Source: Methanobacteriota archaeon (GTDB taxonomy: Archaea; Thermoplasmatota; Poseidoniia; Poseidoniales; Thalassarchaeaceae). Taken from it: 64,000 nucleotides of DNA. Under the pieces are notes generated by a model, which saw nothing but the letters and a program-made list of their open reading frames with translations, did not search any database and was not told where the DNA came from. Positions 9,855 to 18,691 of the stretch are shown one piece after another (within the stretch, counting starts at the first letter, position 1; each line of letters starts with the position of its first letter). The stretch is from NCBI GenBank assembly GCA_002716085.1, contig PAYZ01000017.1, forward strand, positions 69,267 to 133,266, given 5' to 3'. The translations under genes and the position numbers were made by a program.

Positions 9855-10610
9855 TCACTCCGTCTCAAACAGGACGTCTCTTCTCCTCCCTAGGAACCTC
9901 TCACCAGAATCTACGAAAAGAACCTGGCCCGTTACTGCTCTGGAGTGCATTAAGTAAGAGACTGCGTCTGCGATATCCTTTGGTCCCGGACCGAAGCCTA
10001 GGGGAGATTGGTTCTGAGCCCTAGAGAATCCTTCTTCGGATTGATCGGGGCTGGGCAGAGTGTGTCCCGGGGCTACAGAATTAACACGAATTGAGGGAGC
10101 CAATGCTCTTGCAAGGGATTCGGTCATCCCCAACATTGCGAACCTGGATGCGGTATATGACAGGTAATCTGGGTTAGGAGATGCTATTTTCTGATCTAGA
10201 ATATTGACTACTGATCCTGATGACAGTCGGGGAGTCTGGAGTGATAGGTGCTTGATCAGCATTATCTGAGCTCTGGCGTTAACTGACATATGCAAGTCCC
10301 ATTTTTCCTCGTCAACTGACTTAATATCGTCGAAAGAGAACAAAGATGCGTTATTTACAAGATCGGTGATTGGTCCAATTTGCTGGTTGCATTCCTCAAA
10401 AAGTTTCGAAGGGCCCCCCGGTTGGGAGAGGTCACATTGGAAGGAAGCTGCTCTAACTCCCATGGAATTAATTTCCTCAACTAGAGTCAATGATTCTGAA
10501 TCTGAATCGCGATGATGAACGGCCACATTTAACCCATCATTAGCTAGCCTTAGGCAGATCTCCATCCCTATTCTCTTGGCCCCACCAGTTACTAGGGCCG
10601 TTCTGTCCAT
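9855..10610 (-). CDS. SDR oxidoreductase resembling pteridine reductase / FolM
   Basis: This is a short-chain dehydrogenase with an N-terminal Rossmann motif VTGGAKRIG; the Arg after the glycines is typical of NADPH-using pteridine reductases. It also has NNASLF and the VNILDQK segment, where PTR1/FolM enzymes carry Asp in place of the usual catalytic Ser. The C-terminal part has IRVNSVAPG. The catalytic Tyr motif reads YTASR, so the usual Lys of YxxxK is Arg. The likely role is NADPH reduction of dihydropterin or dihydrofolate-type substrates, supported by folB 4 bases downstream. The track start at 10634 adds eight residues; ATG 10610 (MDRTALVTGG) fits the family better. The exact substrate is uncertain. 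Confidence 0.8.
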   Translation of the reverse strand: MDRTALVTGGAKRIGMEICLRLANDGLNVAVHHRDSDSESLTLVEEINSMGVRAASFQCDLSQPGGPSKLFEECNQQIGPITDLVNNASLFSFDDIKSVDEEKWDLHMSVNARAQIMLIKHLSLQTPRLSSGSVVNILDQKIASPNPDYLSYTASRFAMLGMTESLARALAPSIRVNSVAPGHTLPSPDQSEEGFSRAQNQSPLGFGPGPKDIADAVSYLMHSRAVTGQVLFVDSGERFLGRRRDVLFETE

Positions 10611-10779
10611 GGTTACCCGGCAAGGGACTAACATTTTACCGATTTGTCAGGCGACTCATCCTTAATCAACAAGAAAACGGTTAATGACGGGCCTGCATCC
10701 GACAATTCTGATGGAGAGGCGGCTGCCGACCATAGACTCACTAGAGATGGTTCCCGGAGGATGTAGTGGTACTCGGAAA

Positions 10780-11778
10780 ATGAGCCCTCAAGAAAAGAGG
10801 AAAGCCAGAAGGAAAAGGCTCCCAGATTGGTTCAAGACGTCCTTACCGACTGGGGAGACCCAAGAAAGATACAATGGCACAAAATACAACGTTCACAAGC
10901 ACGGACTGAATACGGTTTGTGAGGAAGCAAGGTGCCCTAATGTTCACGATTGCTGGGGCAGGGGAACGGCTACATTCATGGTAGCTGGAGAAGTATGCAC
11001 CAGAGGATGTCGTTTCTGTGCAGTGGGAACCCTCAAGAATCCCCCAGAACTGAACAGTGATGAGCCCCGGGAGCTTGCGGAAGCGATATCAAAGATGGGG
11101 CTAAGTTATGCCGTAATTACTGTAGTCAACAGAGACGACCTTGATGATGGAGGTGCAATGCACTACAGAAGATGCGTGTCAGAGGTTGCGAATCATAACC
11201 CGGGCGTAGGGGTTGAGCTGTTGTGCTCTGACTTGGATGGAAACCTTGGTGCATTGGAGCTTCTCTTGGAAGGCCTTCCTCTGAGGGTTTTCGCGCACAA
11301 CGTAGAGTGCGTCCCCAGATTGGATAGTGTTGTCAGGGACCCTAGGGCCTCTTTTCAGCAGTCTTTGGAGATTCTCGCTTCTGCTAAGTGCATGCGCCCC
11401 GACCTACTAACAAAGACTAGCATAATGGTTGGCCTGGGGGAAACTGATGACGAAGTTTTCGAGGCGATGCATCTAGTCAGGGAAGCAGGAGTGGACATGA
11501 TCACACTCGGACAGTACCTCCAGCCTAGCTACAAACACCTAGCTGTTGACAGGTTCCCTGAACCAGAGAGGTTTGCTGATTGGGACAGAATGGCCAGAGA
11601 TCTTGGTTTTAGGGCAGTTGCTAGTGGTCCCTTGGTTAGATCCAGCTATCGAGCAGGATTACTCTGGGAGGAAGCAATGGGGGGTGAACCGGTGGTTACC
11701 AGGGACTCATCTGGCTCTGCCGTAAGTCATCTAGAGTTCGCGGATAGAAAGGTGGCGGCTAGAGGCCAAACGTCATGA
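10780..11778 (+). CDS. lipA: Lipoyl synthase
   Basis: LipA is a radical SAM enzyme that inserts two sulfurs into octanoyl groups on lipoyl domains. Both iron-sulfur cluster motifs are visible: the auxiliary-cluster cysteines in CEEARCPNVHDCW and the radical-SAM cysteines in CTRGCRFC. Also present are HNVECVPRL and KTSIMVGLGETDDEV, with C-terminal GPLVRSSYRA ending in the family's conserved Ser. The ORF is open from 10684, but the first 32 residues do not look like LipA, so ATG 10780 (MSPQEKRKARRKR) is chosen. A start at 10684 with a leaderless transcript cannot be excluded. It heads the 2-oxoacid dehydrogenase operon and would lipoylate its E2 subunit together with lipB. Confidence 0.95.
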   Translation: MSPQEKRKARRKRLPDWFKTSLPTGETQERYNGTKYNVHKHGLNTVCEEARCPNVHDCWGRGTATFMVAGEVCTRGCRFCAVGTLKNPPELNSDEPRELAEAISKMGLSYAVITVVNRDDLDDGGAMHYRRCVSEVANHNPGVGVELLCSDLDGNLGALELLLEGLPLRVFAHNVECVPRLDSVVRDPRASFQQSLEILASAKCMRPDLLTKTSIMVGLGETDDEVFEAMHLVREAGVDMITLGQYLQPSYKHLAVDRFPEPERFADWDRMARDLGFRAVASGPLVRSSYRAGLLWEEAMGGEPVVTRDSSGSAVSHLEFADRKVAARGQTS

Positions 11779-11800
11779 GGAGGATAGAGGTGTAGATATT

Positions 11801-13036
11801 ATGGGATCAAAGGAAGAGAGTGGGAAAATTAGCGTTCCCGACGCTCCATTCAGGCCTGGAGACGAAGTAGACTTCGGGAGCTGGCCTTGGAAACCTGGAG
11901 ACCACCCCATGCCAGATCCTATTTCTACGAACTATGAGGAAACGGAAGATTTGGCCAAAGGACTGGTGAGGGTGCTTGATGACAATGGTGACGCAATTGG
12001 AGAGTGGGACCCAAAACTAACTCCTGATGAGTTGAGAATGGGTCTCGAGCATATGGTCAGACTGAGGATCTTCGACGACAGAATGATGAAAATGCAGAGA
12101 ACTGGTTTACTATCATTCTACATGAGATCATTCGGAGAGGAGGCCGTCGCAATTGCACAGACAATGGCGCTAAATGAGAATGATTGGATCTTTCCGACAT
12201 ACAGGCAACCGGGGGCCCAATTTGTCAGAGGGAGGGACATGGTAAGCATGATTTGCCACTGTATTGGGAATGAGGAGGACAACATCAAAGGAAGGCAGAT
12301 GCCGGTTCACTACTCATATAGAGATGGTCGATTCATCTCGGTTTCGAGTCCAGTGGGAACTCAATTCAGCCAAGCAGTGGGAGTATCACTGGCTTCAAGT
12401 TACAAGGGGCTAGACGAAGTAACTATTACATGGATTGGCGATGGCGCTAGTGCAGAAGGAGACTATCACTACGCGCTTAACTTTGCTAGCGTATTTTGCG
12501 CCCCGGTCATTCTTAACGTGGTAAACAACCAGTGGGCGATTTCCACCCACGCAAACTTCGCTTCGGGTATGGGCAATTTCTCAACTAGGGGACTCCCATA
12601 CGGACTTGCCTCGATTAGAGTTGATGGAAATGACTTCTTAGCCCTATATTCAGTAACTAAATGGGCCAGAGAAAGGGCCGCATCTGGATCCGGAGCAACC
12701 CATATCGAGGTACTGACCTACAGAGCTGGGGCACATAGCAGTAGTGACGACCCTAGTAGATACAGGCCGGGAGATGAGCACACAAAATGGCCGGGAGGGG
12801 ACCCAATCTATCGACTCCGGGATCACCTTGTAAAAATCGGGGAGTGGACCGAAGAGAAGCAAACAGAACTGGAAGAAAGGATTGATTCCGAAGTAGTTGA
12901 GGCCTACAAAGAAGCTGTGAAGTATGGGGATCTGGCAAATGGCCCCTATCCTTCTGCTGAAACAATTTTTACAGAGGTTTACGAAGAAGTGCCTTGGCAC
13001 CTCAAGGAGCAGCGTGATGAGTTAATGGGTGAGTGA
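11801..13036 (+). CDS. bkdA1: Branched-chain 2-oxoacid dehydrogenase E1 alpha subunit
   Basis: This subunit carries thiamine-diphosphate-dependent decarboxylation of 2-oxoacids. The TPP motif is GDGASAEGDYHYALNF, followed by NNQWAIST. The segments LLSFYMRSFGEEA, KGRQMPVHYSYR, SSPVGTQFSQAVG and SSDDPSRYRP match mitochondrial BCKDHA much more closely than pyruvate dehydrogenase E1 alpha. The length of 411 residues is normal. A GAGGTG motif lies about 9 bases before the ATG. The E1 beta reading frame overlaps its stop, so the two are translated together. The expected substrates are 2-oxoacids from valine, leucine and isoleucine. Confidence 0.93.
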   Translation: MGSKEESGKISVPDAPFRPGDEVDFGSWPWKPGDHPMPDPISTNYEETEDLAKGLVRVLDDNGDAIGEWDPKLTPDELRMGLEHMVRLRIFDDRMMKMQRTGLLSFYMRSFGEEAVAIAQTMALNENDWIFPTYRQPGAQFVRGRDMVSMICHCIGNEEDNIKGRQMPVHYSYRDGRFISVSSPVGTQFSQAVGVSLASSYKGLDEVTITWIGDGASAEGDYHYALNFASVFCAPVILNVVNNQWAISTHANFASGMGNFSTRGLPYGLASIRVDGNDFLALYSVTKWARERAASGSGATHIEVLTYRAGAHSSSDDPSRYRPGDEHTKWPGGDPIYRLRDHLVKIGEWTEEKQTELEERIDSEVVEAYKEAVKYGDLANGPYPSAETIFTEVYEEVPWHLKEQRDELMGE

Positions 13037-13038
13037 AA

Positions 13039-14049
13039 ATGCCGAATATGAATATGATTCAGTCTCTAAACAGTGCCTTGGATAATATGCTTGAGAGGGA
13101 TCGCGACGTAGTAATTTTCGGGGAAGATGTGGGATACTTCGGAGGGGTTTTCAGAACCACTGACGGTTTGCAAGAGAAGCATGGGGATCACCGTGTTTTC
13201 GATTCACCCCTTTCTGAAGGAGGGATTGCTGCTACAGCCTTTGGCATGGGGCTAAACGGACTTCGACCGGTTGTTGAGATACAATTTGCAGACTATATCT
13301 TCCCGGCATATGACCAGATTGTGAACGAGATGGCCAAGGTTAGGCATAGGTCAGGTGGGGAATTCTGGTCTCCAGTCACCCTTAGGACCCCTGCAGGTGG
13401 TGGGATAAGGGGCGGACATCACCATTCTCAATCCCCAGAGTCTCAATTCACCCATACTCCCGGACTTAAAGTGGTATATTGTTCGACCCCGTATAACGCA
13501 AAGGGACTCCTAATTAGCTCAATTGAGTGTAACGACCCTGTGGTTTTCTTCGAACCCAAGAGGTGTTACAGGGGACCATTCTACGGAGACCCTCACAAGG
13601 TCCCCACTTGGGCAGAACATCCCGAGGCAGAGGTTCCAGAGGGGCATTTTGTTGTGCCATTGGGAGAGGCGAGATTGGCTGTAGAGGGTAATGAATGCAC
13701 AGTAATTTCCTGGGGTGCAATGGTTCACGTCTGTGAACAGGCCATCAGGGATTGCGGAGTATCATGCGACCTAATCGACCTTCAAACCCTAGTCCCTTGG
13801 GATCGGGAGGCAATAGTTAGATCGGTATCCAAGACAGGTAGATGCGTAATTGTTCACGAGGCTCCCAAGACAAGCGGTTTCGGAGCAGAGATGGCTGCAT
13901 CAATACAAGAGAGGTGCTTCTATAACCTAGAGGCCCCCATAGAAAGGGTCACTGGGTGGGACACGCCATTCCCCCATACTACTGAATGGGATTACATGCC
14001 CGGACCATCTAGGATCGTCGCGGCGATCATGAGGACACAGGAGGAATAA
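13039..14049 (+). CDS. bkdA2: Branched-chain 2-oxoacid dehydrogenase E1 beta subunit
   Basis: This is the E1 beta partner. It has the N-terminal FGEDVGYFGGVFR and EGGIAATAFGMGLNG, with IQFADYIFPAYDQIVNE and the histidine-rich GGHHHSQSPES. The C-terminal transketolase domain has DLQTLVPWD and HEAPKTSGFGAE. These are standard BCKDHB-type signatures, and the length (about 336) is normal. The track start is GTG 13033, which overlaps the E1 alpha stop; ATG 13039 (MPNMNMIQ) is just as likely. It sits between E1 alpha and E2 with almost no spacing, so the complex would be made in a coordinated way. Confidence 0.93.
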   Translation: MPNMNMIQSLNSALDNMLERDRDVVIFGEDVGYFGGVFRTTDGLQEKHGDHRVFDSPLSEGGIAATAFGMGLNGLRPVVEIQFADYIFPAYDQIVNEMAKVRHRSGGEFWSPVTLRTPAGGGIRGGHHHSQSPESQFTHTPGLKVVYCSTPYNAKGLLISSIECNDPVVFFEPKRCYRGPFYGDPHKVPTWAEHPEAEVPEGHFVVPLGEARLAVEGNECTVISWGAMVHVCEQAIRDCGVSCDLIDLQTLVPWDREAIVRSVSKTGRCVIVHEAPKTSGFGAEMAASIQERCFYNLEAPIERVTGWDTPFPHTTEWDYMPGPSRIVAAIMRTQEE

Positions 14050-14050
14050 A

Positions 14051-15334
14051 ATGGGAAATTTCGTTTTCAAACTACCAGATATTGGCGAAGGTGTTGTTGA
14101 GGGTGAAGTAGTGCAGTGGCACGTTTCTGTTGGTGACTCTGTATCAGAGGACGATCCAATAGTTGACGTCATGACGGACAAAGCGACAGTGACTATTCCA
14201 TCCCCAGTCAGCGGAGTTGTGAGCTCACTCAGCGGAGGCGTGGGGGAAATGGTTGCCGTCGGTTCGGCTCTCCTGGAAATTAACTCTGATGGGGCTCCAT
14301 CGGATTCTCCAGAAGTGATTCAAGAAAGCGATGACTCTCCCGAGATTCCTCCCGAAGATGATTCTGAAGTAGAACAAAATGAGCCTGCCGATGTTCCGGA
14401 TATTCCGGAAAAGAAGCCAGTGACTACTTCTCCTTCACAAGTTCCAAAGAAAAAAGTAGGGGGCGGCATTCTAGCAAGTCCCGCGGTTAGGAAAAGGGCC
14501 AGGGAAAGCGAAGTAGATTTGTCTATTGTAAGCGGTTCCGGCCCGGCTGGGAGGATCAGGCACGCCGACTTGGATGCATTCATTGCAGCAGGGGGAGCAG
14601 TTTCGGGAGCTGCCCCCACTTCTTATTCCAAAAAGAGGACCGAGGTAACCGCAGTCAAAGTTATTGGAATGAGAAGGAAGATCTCGGAACAAATGACACT
14701 GAGCAAGAGCAAGATACCTCACTTCTCATATTTCGAAGAAGTGGACATAACCGAGCTGGAGTCCCTCAGACAGATATTGAATTCTTCAAAGGATGAGTCT
14801 CAACCAAAACTGACATACTTGCCATTTATCATGCTAGCACTGTCAAAAATCATGCCTGATCACCCAGAGTGCAATGGCCATTTCGATGATGAAGAGGCAG
14901 TGGTAAACAGATACTCGGCGGTAAACTTGGGAATCGCGACCCAGACCGAAAGAGGACTGATGGTCCCAGTTGTCAAGCACGTTGAAGCGATGGACATTTG
15001 GAAAACCGCTTCAGAAATGCAGAGAGTCACTGGAGCAGCAAGGGACGGGAGCGCTAGCCTAGATGAGCTGACGGGGTCTACTTTCACGATTACTAGCCTT
15101 GGTAGGGAAGGTGGGCTTGGGGCAACACCCATAATCAATCATCCCGAGGTTTCCATCCTTGGGATCCACAAGGCTCGAGAGATGCCAGTAGTAAGGGAAG
15201 GGCAGATTGTAGTTCGTAGAATGATGAACATATCTAGTGCTTTCGACCATAGAGTGGTAGATGGTGCCGATGGTGCATCTCTGATTCAGCACCTCAGAAG
15301 GATGCTAGAGAATCCTGCGCTCATTTTCATGTGA
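14051..15334 (+). CDS. bkdB: Dihydrolipoamide acyltransferase E2 of 2-oxoacid dehydrogenase
   Basis: One N-terminal lipoyl domain (residues 1-80) carries the modification lysine in VMTDKATVTIPSP. A flexible acidic and Pro/Ser linker (about 80-135) follows. The peripheral-subunit-binding domain (about 140-175) has GILASPAVRKRARE and SGPAGRIRHADL. The catalytic acyltransferase domain ends with the active-site FDHRVVDGADG. It forms the core of the complex and moves the acyl group to CoA. The lipoyl lysine is the target of LipB and LipA encoded in the same operon. A GGAGG motif stands just before the ATG. The 427-residue length fits a single-lipoyl-domain branched-chain type E2. Confidence 0.95.
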   Translation: MGNFVFKLPDIGEGVVEGEVVQWHVSVGDSVSEDDPIVDVMTDKATVTIPSPVSGVVSSLSGGVGEMVAVGSALLEINSDGAPSDSPEVIQESDDSPEIPPEDDSEVEQNEPADVPDIPEKKPVTTSPSQVPKKKVGGGILASPAVRKRARESEVDLSIVSGSGPAGRIRHADLDAFIAAGGAVSGAAPTSYSKKRTEVTAVKVIGMRRKISEQMTLSKSKIPHFSYFEEVDITELESLRQILNSSKDESQPKLTYLPFIMLALSKIMPDHPECNGHFDDEEAVVNRYSAVNLGIATQTERGLMVPVVKHVEAMDIWKTASEMQRVTGAARDGSASLDELTGSTFTITSLGREGGLGATPIINHPEVSILGIHKAREMPVVREGQIVVRRMMNISSAFDHRVVDGADGASLIQHLRRMLENPALIFM

Positions 15335-15342
15335 GGGAAACT

Positions 15343-16779
15343 ATGGCTGAATCACGAAGGTGTCAAGTGCTAATCGTTGGGGCCGGCCCGGGTGGCTATG
15401 TTGCTGGGATTAGGTCTGCGCAGTTGGGCTTGAACACGATTGTTGTTGAAGGGGACAAGGCGGGGGGGACGTGTCTGATTAGAGGTTGTATCCCGAGCAA
15501 GGCCATCATTCATGCTGCAGAGAGGTTTGATTCGCTACGTCAGCATTCTTCAGAGGGAGGTCACATGGGGCTCTCGGTAAGTGGCGAGCCTCGCGTCGAC
15601 ATGGCAGAGCTGATTTCGTGGAAAGATGGCATTGTTGACAGGTTGAACAAGGGAGTAGAAGGTCTTCTGAAAGCTGCTGGTGCTGAATTGGTAAATGGAT
15701 GGGCTAGATTCGATGGGCCCAAGAGTTGCATTGTGGAGACAGAAAATGGGGAGATCCAAATCGAGGCTGAGAACGTGGTCATTGCAACTGGTTCCAGCCA
15801 TATAGATCTCCCATTCATGCCTTGCGATGAGGAGTTTGTCCTGTCCTCCACGGGTGCTCTTGAACTGGACAAACTTCCCAAAAGCGTTGCAATTGTGGGA
15901 GGGGGTTACATTGGGCTAGAATTGGGTTGCGCACTAGCCAAGCTAGGCTCAGAAGTGACAGTGATTGAGGGGATGAGTAGCATCCTAGCCATTATGGACA
16001 GGGAAATCAGGAGGCCACTGGAGTTGTGGTTAAAGAAGCATGGGGTTGCTGTCCATACCGAATCCCTTGCCAGAGGAACTGAAATCAAGGGTTCTGGGGC
16101 TTCAAGGAAAGTGGAGCTTACTTTCGAGAAGAATGGATCAGAGGAGAAGGTGAAGGTGGACAAGGTGCTTGTCACAGTTGGAAGGAGCCCCAATACAAGG
16201 GGTTGGGGGATCGAAAATACGGGCATCAGGATGGATCCCTCGGGAAGATTCATCAGGACTGATAGGCAATGCAGAACATCTGTTCCCGGAGTTTATGCCA
16301 TTGGGGATGTATCGGGAGAGCCAATGCTTGCACACAAGGCTAGTGCCCAGGGGGAGATGGTTGCAGAGATTATATCTGGCCTAAGTCGGGAGTTTGACAA
16401 AGTTGCAATTCCGGCGATAGTTTTCACCGAGCCCGAGATTGTTTCCGTAGGATTGACTCCTGAAGAAGCAAAAGAAAGAGGGGAAGAAATCGTTGTAGGA
16501 AAGTTTCCTCTGGCGGCAAATGGCAGAGCATTGAGTATAGAGGCGGAGAAGACTGGTGGGTTCATCCGAGTAACTGCTCGTGAGTCTGATAACGTAATCC
16601 TAGGTGTGCAAGCGGTGGGCAGCCATGTTGCTGAAATGCATGCAGAATTCGTTCTTGCGCTTGAAATGGGTGCATTACTAGAGGACATTGCAGGAACAGT
16701 GCATGCACATCCAACTATGGCAGAGTCTTTTCACGAGGCAGTGCTCAAGACCCTAGGGCACGCAATACACATTAGCTGA
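15343..16779 (+). CDS. lpdA: Dihydrolipoamide dehydrogenase E3
   Basis: This FAD disulfide oxidoreductase re-oxidises dihydrolipoamide with NAD. The N-terminal FAD motif is VGAGPGGYVAG. The redox-active cysteines are in GGTCLIRGCIPSKA. The NAD-binding motif is VGGGYIGLELG. A second FAD motif is VYAIGDVSGEPMLAHKA, and the C-terminal catalytic His-Glu is in HAHPTMAESFHEA. All catalytic residues are present. The track opens at GTG 15331 overlapping the E2 stop. ATG 15343 (MAESRRCQ), preceded by GAGGG, is the better start. It completes E1, E2 and E3 in one operon. Confidence 0.95.
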   Translation: MAESRRCQVLIVGAGPGGYVAGIRSAQLGLNTIVVEGDKAGGTCLIRGCIPSKAIIHAAERFDSLRQHSSEGGHMGLSVSGEPRVDMAELISWKDGIVDRLNKGVEGLLKAAGAELVNGWARFDGPKSCIVETENGEIQIEAENVVIATGSSHIDLPFMPCDEEFVLSSTGALELDKLPKSVAIVGGGYIGLELGCALAKLGSEVTVIEGMSSILAIMDREIRRPLELWLKKHGVAVHTESLARGTEIKGSGASRKVELTFEKNGSEEKVKVDKVLVTVGRSPNTRGWGIENTGIRMDPSGRFIRTDRQCRTSVPGVYAIGDVSGEPMLAHKASAQGEMVAEIISGLSREFDKVAIPAIVFTEPEIVSVGLTPEEAKERGEEIVVGKFPLAANGRALSIEAEKTGGFIRVTARESDNVILGVQAVGSHVAEMHAEFVLALEMGALLEDIAGTVHAHPTMAESFHEAVLKTLGHAIHIS

Positions 16780-16787
16780 GGGTTACA

Positions 16788-17462
16788 ATGGAGAATGTTG
16801 CAATCAAAAGTTGCGGAATCGTGGAATATGGGCAGATGTCGGAGAAAATGAGGGTTCTTCAGAGAGAAAGGATAGAAGGAAAGATTGGCGACACCCTGAT
16901 TTTTGTTGAGCACCCGGAAATTGTCACAATTGGCCCCAAAGCTATCAGGGAAGATATCCAAGTAGAAGGCTATCCAACTTCAATTACTGACAGGGGGGGA
17001 GGAATAACTTGGCATGGTCCGGGACAGATTGTCGTTTACCCGATAATTAAGTGGAGAACGGAAGAGCAGAGCGTAAGGGGCATAATTGGGAAGTTGGAAG
17101 ATTGGGCAATAGCTGCAATGAGCGGATGTGGGATTGATGCCTACAAAGACCCAGTGATGCAAGGAGCTTGGGTTGATGGATTCAAGGTATGCTCAATAGG
17201 GCTATCTTTCCTCCATTGGGTCAGCCGACACGGAATGTCGATCAACATAGATACTCCAGAGAATCGAGTTGAGGATCTAGAGGGATGCGGGATTGGCAGG
17301 GGTTCCCACACAAGTCTTGCCAGACTGGGTTACCATACTGACCCTTCGGGGAATAAGATCGATTCAAAAATGATTCAGGATGGGCTGATAGAAACATGCG
17401 AGGAAATCCTCGGAAGGAAGCCGACTGAATCTTCAGAGCAGACTCGGGAGATTGCAGCATGA
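16788..17462 (+). CDS. lipB: Octanoyl (lipoyl) transferase
   Basis: LipB moves an octanoyl group, normally from acyl carrier protein, onto lipoyl-domain lysines before LipA adds sulfur. Family motifs are DRGGGITWHGPGQIVVYPI, the lysine motif GFKVCSIGLS, RHGMSINID and the catalytic-cysteine segment EGCGIGRGSHTSL. The length of 224 is normal. It is preceded by GAGGG and its stop overlaps the next gene's ATG by 4 bases. Being in the same operon as lipA and the complete dehydrogenase means this archaeon can lipoylate E2 without scavenging. The acyl donor in an archaeon is an open question. Confidence 0.93.
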   Translation: MENVAIKSCGIVEYGQMSEKMRVLQRERIEGKIGDTLIFVEHPEIVTIGPKAIREDIQVEGYPTSITDRGGGITWHGPGQIVVYPIIKWRTEEQSVRGIIGKLEDWAIAAMSGCGIDAYKDPVMQGAWVDGFKVCSIGLSFLHWVSRHGMSINIDTPENRVEDLEGCGIGRGSHTSLARLGYHTDPSGNKIDSKMIQDGLIETCEEILGRKPTESSEQTREIAA

Positions 17463-18649
17463 TTAGGCCAGAGAGGAGCAAATTAGCATCGAATTGGTCT
17501 CTTGATCCTGGAATTACTTTCCTCAATCATGGATCCTTCGGAGCTACTCCGATTCAGATCATGGAAGAGCAAAGCAAACTACGGATTCAATTGGAGAGGG
17601 ACCCGGTCAGATTCTTCGAGAGGGAATTCATGCCCCTGATGATGGAGTCAATAGGGGTAGCATCCCGATTCCTAAACGCGGATCCGGAAGGAATGGCCTT
17701 CGTCAAGAATGCTACAGAGGGAGTCAATACAGTAATGAGGAGCCTAGAGCTGAATGAAGGGGACGAAGTAATTGTTCCCAACCATAGCTATCAGGCTTGT
17801 TGGAATGCTGTGGACTTCGCGACAAAGAGATCTGGGGCAAAAACGGTGGTTGTTGATTTGCCCTTCAGAGTTTCCAATGAAGAAGAAATAGTCAACATAA
17901 TTTTGGGGGCTGTAACTGAAAAGACCGTCCTAGCCTTGATTGACACAGTGACAAGTCCAACTGGGCTAAGGATGCCGTTCGAGGAACTTGTTTCCAAGCT
18001 TCAATCCGAGGGAGTTGATGTTCTTCTCGATGCAGCGCACGGGCCGGGAATTGTTCCTCTTGACCTGAAAAAAATTGATGCAGCATACTGTACTGGGAAC
18101 TTCCACAAATGGATTTGCTCCCCCAAGGGTTCAGCCTTCCTCCATATACGTTCAGATCGAAAGGATAGAATCCGTCCACTGAGCATTGGGCATGGTGCGA
18201 CGTTTGAGGGAAGCGAACAGGAGCGGTTCGAATATGAGTTTGGGTGGCCAGGAACTCAGGACCCAACCCCCTGGTTATGCATCCCCAAATCAATGGAATT
18301 CCTATCTTCTCTGGTAGATGGGGGATGGCCTTCAATTATCGAAAAGAACAAGAATCTCGCAATAGAAGGAAGGAAAGTAATCTGTGAAGCCCTAGGAACC
18401 GACCCTCCAGTTCCCGAATCCATGGTTTCTTCTATGGCTGCAGTCGAGATGCCAGGAAACGGCGAGGTTGGTGCGATGAGTCTCGAAGGAGATCCTTTTC
18501 ACAACTTACTACTAGACAGATATGGAATTCAAGTTCCCGTTTTTCCGTGGAAGCATCATGGGAAGAGGTATATCAGAATTTCAGCTCAACTTTACAATGA
18601 TATTGGGGAGTACGAATTTCTTGCTGAAGTCCTCAAGGAAAGACTGTAA
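17459..18649 (+). CDS. Class V aminotransferase, isopenicillin-N-epimerase-like
   Basis: This is a fold-type I PLP enzyme of the class V family. The N-terminus FLNHGSFGATP is typical of the CefD/isopenicillin N epimerase-like branch. The PLP region includes NATEGVNTVMRSL, LDAAHGPG and the Schiff-base lysine in GNFHKWICSPKG. The C-terminal part carries KHHGKRYIRISAQLYND. The length (396) is normal. It overlaps lipB by ATGA and so is probably translated with the dehydrogenase operon. Plausible roles are transamination, racemisation or cysteine-desulfurase-like sulfur supply to LipA. The family does not settle the substrate. Confidence 0.8.
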   Translation: MIRPERSKLASNWSLDPGITFLNHGSFGATPIQIMEEQSKLRIQLERDPVRFFEREFMPLMMESIGVASRFLNADPEGMAFVKNATEGVNTVMRSLELNEGDEVIVPNHSYQACWNAVDFATKRSGAKTVVVDLPFRVSNEEEIVNIILGAVTEKTVLALIDTVTSPTGLRMPFEELVSKLQSEGVDVLLDAAHGPGIVPLDLKKIDAAYCTGNFHKWICSPKGSAFLHIRSDRKDRIRPLSIGHGATFEGSEQERFEYEFGWPGTQDPTPWLCIPKSMEFLSSLVDGGWPSIIEKNKNLAIEGRKVICEALGTDPPVPESMVSSMAAVEMPGNGEVGAMSLEGDPFHNLLLDRYGIQVPVFPWKHHGKRYIRISAQLYNDIGEYEFLAEVLKERL

Positions 18650-18691
18650 CCAGATGCAACCATTCAAGGGGAAGGTACTGGAGGACTAATC

